Assembly (NCBI GenBank): GCA_026182355.1
Contig: JAPFBL010000551.1
Span: forward strand, 97,501-161,500
Source of the DNA: Hermatobates lingyangjiaoensis
Lineage: Eukaryota; Arthropoda; Insecta; Hemiptera; Hermatobatidae
Direction of reading: 5' to 3'
DNA: 64,000 bases
The position numbers and the translations under genes are program-made. This document shows, piece after piece, positions 55,218 to 64,000 of the stretch. The notes beneath the pieces were generated by a model. It worked only from the letters and a program-made list of their open reading frames with translations. It was not told the origin of the DNA and made no database searches. Numbering within the stretch: the first letter of the stretch is position 1; each line of letters opens with the position of its first letter.

Positions 55218-57965
55218 AATGTACAAAAAAATCTATTCTACTATACATAATAGTATTTGGGACAGTGTTTCCCAAACTTTTTCGAGCGACCGCCCCCTTG
55301 GGTACGTAAACCTATACTCAACACTCCTTAATAATTAGAATCTTAACGAAATTAGTAACAGTTTAATAATTAAATTAATATAATGACTAATCGAATATTT
55401 ATTTATAATCCAATATATGTATTGTTTCATAGCATATTTATGCAAAAGAATTAATACACAATAAAAGAAACTTAGATGAGAATATACTTTTAACATAAAA
55501 ATGAATTATCAAAACAAATAATTTTATGAAACGTTTTCCTAGAAGTTACATGTGGTATTTTCACATAAATTTAGAAATTATTTTGCATGAATATATTCAT
55601 TTATGAAAATAGAATCCCCAACTCCTTTTTGCATTAGCAATTAAAAATCAGAGTTGTGGTTCAGGTAATATCCCAAAAATATTATAATAGATAAAGTTTG
55701 TTGTATAACCTGTTTGTTTACATTTTGACTTTAATTGGTATTGGCGGCCACAGGTAATATTGTTATTCAAACTTTTAAGAGACTATTTTATTTACCGACT
55801 AGCAAACGTACCCGTCTTTGACGGAATCAAAAATTCTATTATACTTGGTATTCCAAAATATAAATTATAGTATTATACTAATACTACAGTTAGAAGTTAC
55901 AGAATAGTAGAAAATACCATTATTAGTACAGTGCTAAACAAATGCCTCTGTATACAAAGATTAGATTTCAAGTTAAACATACACAAATCTACAATCAATG
56001 TTTCAGCTTTATATGTCTTATGGTAGCAATATTTTGTGGACAAACCGACAGACAGAAATTATTCTAAGGGTACATGTGGCTACTCTGAACTATGAAACGT
56101 AAAGAAAACTTGAAATGAGTTAGTTCTAATTAACGTGCTCCCAGTCAAAAGCTAGCACGCAAGCCACTGGGCTACTCTGGTTCCATACCTTACTTTATTA
56201 CCAGTGTTTATATTACGCAAATATTAAATTAAAAAAAAAATATTTTTGTTGTATTTATTTATAATACATTTGCACTACTCTCATCGGCGAGCAAGCAAGC
56301 TACTGGCTACCCTGGCTAGATCCCTTTACTTTATTACCATCTTTTATATTATCCACAATTTAAATTCAAAAAAATATTTGTTTGTTACATTTATTTATAA
56401 TACATTTGCACTACTGTCATCGGCGATCACGCAAGCCACTGGGCTACTCTGGTCCCATACCTTACATTATTACCAGTGTATTTATTAAGCAAATATTAAA
56501 TTAAAAAAAAGTTGACAGTTATATATAATACATAGCAAACGTACCCGTCTTTGACGGAATCAGAAGTTCCTGTTTTGGTTTATTGCCGTGTGCCTATTGC
56601 CTTTCGGCTATACCACGGAGGAATCAGAAGTTCCGTCATTTTTGGTATTTCAAAATGTCATTAGAAAATTATAGAATAGTAGAAAATACCATTATTACTA
56701 CAGTGTTAAACAAATGCCTCCAGCTTATACACTACATTAGCTGTCTGTCCTTCAGGTTCATGGTAGAAGAAAGAGTTGAAACCTCTGACCGTTGAGCATG
56801 TAAACTACATTTGACCATGTGAGAAAAACTTGGTTTTGCTACCTTGTATTCCTGCGTTAGATGAAGTCTCCCTTTGCGACTTAGTTAACGTCATTGCGAA
56901 ATAGACTCTGACCCGACTTTGCAATCATTTCAACGTAAACAGACAGTGGCTCGGAATCAATGGTATGTGAAGTATACACACAGACTCCCCAATACCACAT
57001 CCAGTCATTATGTCCCTCTATGGCATATCTGTGTAGAGCACGAACTCAGAGTCGTGTCCCGTTGCACAGTTTTGGGGCACTCATGTTTCGTAACATGAAA
57101 TTTTTACTGCTACTAAATTGTAGCATGATTGGTGCTCTACTTTAAGTTTTTTACTCATGAGCAGGCAGTTAGGAGAAATAAATTCAGAGTCAAGAAATTC
57201 AATTAGATAATGAACTGCTTCTTCGTCACTAATTAATCTCTTTACTGACTTGTAAGTTCTTTCCTCGGCTTCATATAGCGTAAGAACTTGTTTGTTGATT
57301 TTTCCTCCCTGTTCATATTAATAGTTGAGAATTGCTCGTTTACAAAACATTTATTCTCAATAGATAGTACATCCTTAACTCTGTGAAACACCATTTCAAT
57401 GATGTCAAATACGCAATATATTCATATGCTCAATTGAAATTAAAATCAACTAAACAATACCTACTTGCCACACCTGTGTATTTTCAAAACAAACTTGTCT
57501 GTGAAGTTAGGAAAATACAGCTAAAAGCCCCATAACTTCGCTTCTGTACTGAATTAATAATCTATTTAGAGCCCATATTTTAAGTTAGGCACACACAAAT
57601 CCAGTGTCAATGTTTCAGCTCGCTATGTCTTATGGTGGCTGAGTTTACTTGTGACAAACATTTTTCGTTAAACGTCCATAACTTCACTTCTACGTTGAAT
57701 TTCCAATCAATTCATAGCCTATATTTTAAGTTAGACCTACACAAATCTACTGTAAAAGTTTCAGCTTTATATGTCTTATGGTAGCTGAGTTTACCTGTGA
57801 CAAAGTTTTGCGGACAAACCGACAAACCGACAAACCGACAAACCGACAAACCGACAGAAATTTTTCTAAGGGTGGATTCGGTTTCTCCAATGTATGAAAC
57901 GTAAAGAAAACTTGAAATGAGTCAGTTCTAAGCAATGTACAGACAAAATCATTATTTTATTTATA
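55218..57965. repeat. Imperfect tandem duplication, copy 2
   Basis: Second copy of 52980-55085 with scattered 1-nt indels and 615 bp of extra internal sequence. Part of the extra sequence (55640-55765, GGTTCAGGTAATATCCCAAA) also occurs at 59300-59405. Short open frames in both copies are broken differently by the indels, which argues against coding. Confidence 0.92.
55471..56083. mobile_element. Copy-2-specific segment (insertion, or deletion from copy 1)
   Basis: Present only in copy 2. It contains GACTAGCAAACGTACCCGTC at 55798, a motif also found at 53688 and 56535 (TAGCAAACGTACCCGTC), so internal repeats may have mediated the gain or loss. No clear terminal inverted repeats. Confidence 0.6.
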
Positions 57966-59924
57966 TGGATGAAAACACATTTTATATGGTGTTTCTGAAG
58001 AATACATAGTGAGAATGTCTATGAAAAAGATTTTTACAGTGATATAAAAGTTTTATTTCAACCTGGAGTTATCAATCTGTTAACTAAATTAATATTTTTT
58101 TTATTTTTATTGAGGTGTTTTTACAGTAAAGTTGATTTTAGATTTCTTCAGATTTTCTTTTAAGTAAACATAGATATAATGTTGAATTTATATTTGATTT
58201 ATAAAGCATAAACAATTTCATCCTGAAAATTTTTCGATAAGAAATAAAATAAGAATCAGTATAACTGACAGCGGTATAATAGAAGTGTTGAAACGGGACA
58301 TTCCCTAGCGACAAAGAGCAGGTCTGTTTGTGTGGCAGCCCTGACTAACTGCACTCGACACTTCCTATAGCGAGATCATTCAGGGCTGCCAATACTTCAT
58401 TTAGTATTTTCCCTTTGAAAAGAGCCTTTCACAAAACTACTTTTACACTTCCTTACATACATAGAATTTTTTTTATGACAATTATTTTTTATTTTTCTTA
58501 ATAATAAAGATAAATTAATATTTAAAAAAATTGGAATGGCCTAATCTTAACATTACTATAAATAAACATAATATCATACTTCTTGGCTATACAATATATA
58601 ATGTTCCATTTAGGTATAATATAAATATTTAAATTGCAGATTATTATTAGCCTTTCATTCCTGAGGTAGCACAGATAGTGATTGATCCGCTTATTGATAT
58701 ATATACTTATTTTTGTATATCACACCACTGATGCATATAATATCATTAGTATGACTACAGCAGTAATAATATTTTTGAAAAAAGAAAGTGTAATTTCGTG
58801 TACAAAATAATCTCTTACAGGAGAACATGTTCTCTCGACTGAAGCCATGGTCTCTTACATAGTTTACCTGATCTTCTACCGTACATTGAATATTTAAGAC
58901 AAATTTTCCCATTTAATACTTGAAAATATTCCTATGTTGTCTGAAAAATGTCAGAAACATATAAGAGAAATGTGGTTTTAAGATTATTTTTAATTTAAGA
59001 TGTACGATAATTACATTTATTATTCTTCAAAGAATGTTTTCAATTTTAAATAAAGTTTTATATTTTTGGTCTTTTATAGAATTATTTTTTTTATGGCTTG
59101 AAATTTTATGACTTCCTAGTCTCCTATATATATATATATTATATATATAAATGAATGTATGTCTGTCTGTTTGTACTCAAATATAAATCAATTTGTTATT
59201 GAATCAATAAATTAAAAAACCATACATCCAATCACCGTGAAAATTTAAGAAATTATTAGGTATATCTCCGGGAAGGTTTATTTAAAGTTTTTTAAAAATC
59301 AGAGTTTTGGTTCAGGTAATATCCCAAAAATTTTATAATAGATAAGGTTTGCTGTATAACCTCTTTGTTTACATTTTGAGTTTAGTTGGCAATGGCGGAC
59401 GCAGATAGGTTATTCTTTATGATAATATTTCCACATGCTTTGTTCAATTGGAAATAACCAGGTACCAGAAATTTTATTATTGTTTTCAGATTGATATTAA
59501 AGACAATTATTGTAATTTTATATGGGTTTCTTATTAACTTTAACGAAGCTTTAGCTATCATCAATAGTTTACCATTAACTTTTCATATCTAATTGGTTTA
59601 ACTTGCTTTAAGTATTAAAGAATGTTATGCGTTAAATAATAACTTATTGACTTTAAGTATGCATGATAGTATTACGAATAGTAATGACAGTACCATTAAT
59701 AATGGTATTTGAACCATTATTTCTAATTTTAAAAGAATAGTTTAAGTATTTTGTTTAAGTTTAATAATTTAAACTTTATTTTAATAAAAATAATTTTGTG
59801 AGATAAATTCATCATACCATGGAAAGCTACAGAAATTTATGTTCATTGGCGGTAATTTTTTACGTGAAAGAATATTATTCCTCTTATATCTCATATAAAT
59901 GATTAAATTATTTAAATTTTTTTC
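57966..59924. other. AT-rich, repeat fragments only
   Basis: Contains a short Rx piece (58535-58640), a segment at 59300-59405 shared with 55640-55765, and a possible element start TATATAAATGAATGTATGTC at 59143. No coding gene recognised on either strand. Confidence 0.45.
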
Positions 59925-60389
59925 ATTATACATCTAACATTTGTACTAATACTTTATAATTAGTAGTTTAGGGGAAAAAAAGAAACAAATGTTGTCTGAA
60001 AACAAGTTTTTTTTGTAAAAAAAAGTGACTTTCCCGTCGTTCATAAAAATAGGGCTCAGCTACACTATGAGTCCTATTTTTTTTTCTCTTGATACTTCGA
60101 CTACAATTTCATTTATTTAGAAGTAATTTTGATTTCAGGGTTACTCCTTTAGCTTTTTGATTTTTGTAGCGGAAATCGGGTGGACACTCATTGGTGACAC
60201 TCCGTAACTATGTTTAAGCTTTATGACGACAGAAAGTCACGTTGGCCATTGTCGTTTTAGTCGTCTTTGGGGGGTTTGTGGGGGATTACTAGTTGGGGAA
60301 AGATTTTGAGCAAGTGGGTTTGGATGAGTTGAGAGTTTACTGTGGAATTTTTTATAGTGGTCTTTTGCATAGTCGAGAACAAAGGGGAC

Positions 60390-60665
60390 TAATGAGTCCT
60401 ATTTATGAGTAAAATATGAATTTGATCCATCAAAGATTCTGGTTAGTAGCGTGGCAACAATCTTTGGATATATACTCACCCACCCATACACACACACACA
60501 CGTACACACACACACACACACACACACACATAAAATCGAAAAATCATCATAAAACGACTTCTGAGACCTCAAAACATGCAATTTTGTCAAAATCTGGAGA
60601 TGGAATTATTTCAAGATCACTATACTTTAATGCTGTTTGTTGCAGGTCTGGACCTGTCAGCCACT
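60390..60665. repeat. Rx copy with (CA)n
   Basis: Contains GATCCATCAAAGATTCTGG, ATACTCACCCACCCATACAC, a (CA)n tract (60487-60530) and GCAGGTCTGGACCTGTCAG. Confidence 0.75.
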
Positions 60666-61264
60666 GAAGAACTTTACACCGACCAGTCCATATTATGTCT
60701 CATCAAAGTAAGGTAATAAATATTTATTTGTTAATAGATAATATCCCTTAATATTATTCTTTATCACAAATCTTTATTCAGTCCTTCCTCGACTTACAAA
60801 CATACAGACATACGAATATTTCTATATACGACACAAATTTTGAACAGCAAATTTTTTATTCTTTATGATTTTTTATTTAATTATATTTTTTTTTATTTTT
60901 AATATATATTACGATACCTTTTTTTACAACTAATCTCCTTTTTCTATATATACACTTACATATTTATTTTAGTTTTTTCTTTCTTTTAAATTTTTCTCTA
61001 ATTCTCTTTGATTCTATTATATTTACCCAACTTGTACTAATTATCTGAATTTCCCTTCTATCTTCTCTTAATTCTATTACTTTAAGACCGGGTACGGTTG
61101 GCAGCACTGGCGGTTGCCGGGTTGGTTACTTGCCGTTGCATCTACAACGTGCTTGGTCTCCCTTTCTCTTTTCTTCTGAAGATGGCTTGCCCAAAAATTT
61201 GAGTTTGTAAGTGTGTTTCTTCACTATGTGTGTTACTCTTTTTGAATGTTTAACTCCTATATAT

Positions 61265-61310
<46 letters not shown>

Positions 61311-61313
<3 letters not shown>

Positions 61314-61506
61314 ATGATCAAACCACAATAAGAAAATGGGAAAACAAGACTAAGACCTTTCAACCGTAACAAGCGTAACAATCAGTTGGGTTTTTGACTC
61401 TGACGAAGACCGCTTGTTACGGTTGAAAGATCTTAGTCTTGTTTTCCCATTATCTTATTGTGGTTTGATCATTGATTGTTATTTCACGTGTTTATGTGAA
61501 ATCTTT
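61311..61506. repeat. F1 fold-back, asymmetric
   Basis: Left arm is short (to CCGTAACAAGCG); right arm is complete from CAGTTGGGTTTTTGAC to GTGAAATCTT. (TA)n flanks both sides. Confidence 0.85.
61396..61438 (+). ncRNA. Hammerhead-like ribozyme core, family F1
   Basis: Identical layout to 2169; the mirror arm in this copy is truncated before its CTGACGA box, leaving a single potential ribozyme. Confidence 0.7.
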
Positions 61507-61525
61507 ATATATATATATATATATA

Positions 61526-61575
61526 TATATTTGTAAAAGTTGGAAGCAGTCCTTCATTTAAACATATATTCATCA
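61526..61575 (-). pseudogene. Short PLE 5' coding remnant
   Basis: Minus strand encodes CLNEGLLPTFTNI and then (TA)n. It is nearly identical to the left arm at 36795, and like it follows an F1 fold-back. Confidence 0.5.
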
Positions 61576-61607
61576 TATAAACATATATTTAAACATTACT
61601 CACAAGA

Positions 61608-61815
61608 GAAATGATGGTGAATTCCACGAAAATTATCGCTAAAGAAAGAAACCATGTTAAATTACAAATATTAGAAGCATTAATAATTCAAGAAAAGCAG
61701 CCATTCATAAATATCCAACTTAATAATTCTTGTCGAATTTTAAAACTATTTTCCAAGCAGGTAGTAGGTGACTCCAACCACCCTGCCTTAATCCCCCATA
61801 ATGCTCCGTGATCCA
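61608..61815 (+). pseudogene. PLE GIY-YIG C-terminal fragment
   Basis: Plus-strand open frame with AKERNHVKLQILEALIIQ, then KQPFINIQLNNSCRILKLF, then a short tail ending at a stop at 61811. This is the C-terminal helix of a PLE GIY-YIG domain. The 3' flank contains the F10 hammerhead-like pair at 61936-62442. Confidence 0.65.
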
Positions 61816-61935
61816 GGGCGATGTCCTATGAACATTCCAATAGTAATGCACCTCTATATATATAAACCAACAATCCTACTATTATTCTTATTATTGTCCT
61901 GATGATTAATGTGGTACTTTTAAACTAGTCCTTTT

Positions 61936-61973
61936 GCCGACGTTTCGACATATATTTATGTCATCTTCAGGGC
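61936..61973 (-). ncRNA. Hammerhead-like ribozyme core, family F10
   Basis: Same fold as 35904 on the minus strand: CTGAAGA, extra T, stem II GACATA/TATGTC, GAA, ACGT, C, stem I GCC/GGC. Intact core. Confidence 0.75.
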
Positions 61974-62404
61974 TACAACATGATTGTTTTACAATTAGCA
62001 CTACTATTACTACTATTTGGTTATTTATTACACTTCAATATGTACAGTAACAGAGAGGAATTTATTGATAAATCAGTTATTTCGACTATGGATTTTTGTT
62101 ATATATTGACATAAGGATATTGTTATAATTATTCTATTGCTTTTACAATTATTTCATAAGTCTAAATAGTGATCTCTAGACCTATAATAGTTATCACTAT
62201 AACTATTGATCTCTATACTTATGAAATAATTGTAAAAGCAATAGAATAATTATAACAATATCCTTATGTCAATATATAAAAAAAATCCATAGTCGAAATA
62301 ACTGATTTATCAATAAATTCCTCTCTATTACTGTACATATTGAAATGTAATAAATAACCAAATAGTAGTAATAGTAGTGCTAATTGTAAAACAATCATGT
62401 TGTA

Positions 62405-62442
62405 GCCCTGAAGATGACATAAATATATGTCAAAATGTCAGC
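62405..62442 (+). ncRNA. Hammerhead-like core, decayed partner arm of F10
   Basis: Opposite arm of the same fold-back. GAA has become AAA and helix III reads ATGT, so catalysis is not expected. Stem II is intact. Confidence 0.6.
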
Positions 62443-62485
62443 AAAAGGACTAGTTTAATATGATTGGACCTCAACCCTCAAAAAA

Positions 62486-63139
62486 ATTACATCATATAAA
62501 TATTGGGTCAAGAAAACAAACCATGATGTATATAATATATATATATATATATATATATGCTGCTAAAATATATTTTCAAAAATGTAAATTAATTATTTTT
62601 ACCCCTCGATCAAGGTTATATACAATGCTGTAGTTTAGTTTTCTACCCCCTGAGGCAAATTGAAAACAAGTTCAAATCCCTTACCTTTCTCAAACAAAAG
62701 CTACAATTCTAAAGGCAAATTAGTATGTTGTAAACAGATTTCTTCATAAGAAATTTCGATGGTTCTGCAATAATTAATAAGGATAGACATGCATCTTATT
62801 TTCAATTCATTTAATTAGATGATTTATTTTAATTTGCTGGATATTCATTTTGTTAATTATAACGGTAATTTAAGCAATGTTTTAGCACAATCTGATAAAT
62901 GGCAGGAGATAAAAAGAAATAATTAATTATTTCAGAACTGATATCGTACTATATTCTCTGTTTTGACGTGTGCCTGGAATTAAATATTGCAAAAGTTGTA
63001 TAATTTAAATAAATAATTTTTAAATATATATGCTTGTAGATGATTCAATCATTTAATTAAGGTCGTCACCTAGTTGTTTTCATTATGTTTGGCTATCATA
63101 GTGCTATTATTGTTTGATGCGTCATTATACGATTGTTCT
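62486..63139. other. No gene seen
   Basis: AT-rich sequence with one (TA)n tract at 62527-62560. Confidence 0.5.
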
Positions 63140-63307
63140 AGTGGGATAGAAGAGAGAGAGTGAGAGCGAGAGGGTGAGAAATAGTAAGAGAGAGTGATAG
63201 TGTGAGCGATTGGGAGAGAGAGGAAGAAAAAAAGAGCGTGGCAGAGAGTGGGGGTAAGAAAAAAATGAGAGAGTGTGGGAGAGAGAGAGAAAGAGTAAGG
63301 GAGTGGC

Positions 63308-63345
<38 letters not shown>

Positions 63346-64000
63346 GAAATAGTGAGAGAGAGGGGTGAGGGAGAAAGAGTGAGCGTGGGAGAGAGAGAGG
63401 GCGAGAAATAGTAAAATAAAGTGGGAGAGAGAAAGAGTGAACTGTGGGATGGAGAGAAAGAGTGAGAGAGTGTGAGAAAGAGAAAAAGTGAGAGAGTGGG
63501 AGAGAGAGGTGAGAAAGAGTGAAAGAGAATGAGAGATAGATAGATAGAGAGAGAGGGGGGGAGGGAGAGAGAGAGAGAAAGAGAGAGAGAAATAGTGACA
63601 GAGAGTGGGAGAGTGAAAAATTCGAGAGATTGGGAAAGAGAAGAAGAAGGAAAAAAGAGTAGAAGAGTGGGAGAGGAAGGGGGCGAGAAATAGTGACAGA
63701 CAGTGGGAGAGAGAGAAGAAGTGTGAGAGTGGGAGAGAGAGAGAGAGAGAAAGAGTGAGGTAGAGGGAGAGGGAGGGTGAAAAATCGTAACAGAAAGTAG
63801 GAGAGTGAGAAAGAGTGAGGTAGTGGAAGAGAGAGAGTGAGAGAGTGGGAGAGGGAGAGAAAAAGTGGTAGGTGAGAAAGAGTGAAAGAGATTTAGAGAA
63901 AGAAAGAAAGAGAGTGAGAGAGAGCTAGAGAGTGAGAGTGTATTAATGAGTAAGAGTGGTAGAGTGAGAGAGAAAGTGAGTGAGTGGGAGAGAAATAAGA
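63140..64000. repeat. GA-rich low-complexity tract, continues past the window
   Basis: Almost entirely A and G with scattered T (GAGAGAGTGGGAGAG). No regular long period seen. Confidence 0.9.

Larger units (their letters stand above)
61925..62485. repeat. F10 fold-back
   Basis: Arms contain CCGACGTTTCGACATATATT and GATGACATAAATATATGTC, with a centre near 62190 (ATAGTTATCACTATAACTAT). A single F10 arm lies at 35820-35990. A PLE C-terminal coding fragment lies just upstream at 61608-61815. Confidence 0.8.

Noticed and set aside
58691..58912. Minus-strand 73-codon frame with many Cys
   Set aside because: No domain, no splice context, AT-rich repeat neighbourhood.

Overview
This is a repeat-dense stretch of an animal genome. 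One conserved host gene is recognisable: a class III transmembrane adenylyl cyclase on the minus strand. The splice sites, kilobase introns, a tRNA-derived SINE with a (AACCT)n tail (the arthropod-type TTAGG telomere motif on its other strand), the abundance of (TA)n, (GA)n and (CA)n tracts, and the mix of Penelope-like, hAT and LINE elements point to an invertebrate. An arthropod, possibly a crustacean, is my best guess; no marker gene settles it.

Host gene. Thirteen exons, one of them only a candidate, lie between 46957 and 8877 on the minus strand. All use GT/AG borders and all join in phase (1616 nt, 538 codons plus 2 nt). In order they encode the end of TM6, the linker, the C1a catalytic domain with both metal-binding Asp motifs (FADICGF and [10 protein letters not shown]), C1b, TM7, TM8, a probable TM9, a glycosylation-rich extracellular loop, and TM10-11. 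The wording is closest to the ADCY5/6 class. The first TM exons (above 46957) and the C2 domain (below 8877) were not found and should lie outside the window.

Mobile DNA. Penelope-like elements (PLEs) dominate. One unit (4221-8432) is a head-to-head pair in which the two copies carry different frameshifts. Many more PLE pieces occur: 5' coding fragments, GIY-YIG 3' fragments, and dozens of fold-back repeats made of terminal sequences. The terminal sequences carry hammerhead-ribozyme-like cores of the small, PLE-associated type. Each has a CTGANGA box, a stem II, GAA, and then a short, usually self-complementary helix III. Nearly every PLE piece sits between (TA)n tracts. There are also SINE copies, LINE 3' ends, two hAT-like MITEs (one with a perfect 8-bp target duplication), and a ~2.1 kb imperfect tandem duplication.

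Tandem repeats. Minisatellites of 15, 18, 30, 41, 50 and 138 bp, plus long GA/CT, TA and CA tracts, fill much of the introns, and several start within tens of bases of an exon. The most unusual is an array of exactly 138-bp units (27717-28690) that repeats the 3' end of a cyclase exon together with its splice donor. Most long open frames in the window are by-products of these arrays and are not called as genes.

Layout: 1-1790 CT/CA macrosatellite; 2050-8850 PLE zone; 8877-28784 dense cyclase exons separated by arrays and PLE pieces; 28785-34100 LINE tail, 50-bp array, hAT element and CA/GT-like minisatellite; 34115-46957 remaining exons in PLE/SINE-rich introns; 47000-64000 no recognisable host exon, with interspersed repeats, a hAT MITE, the 2.1 kb duplication, PLE pieces and a terminal GA-rich tract.
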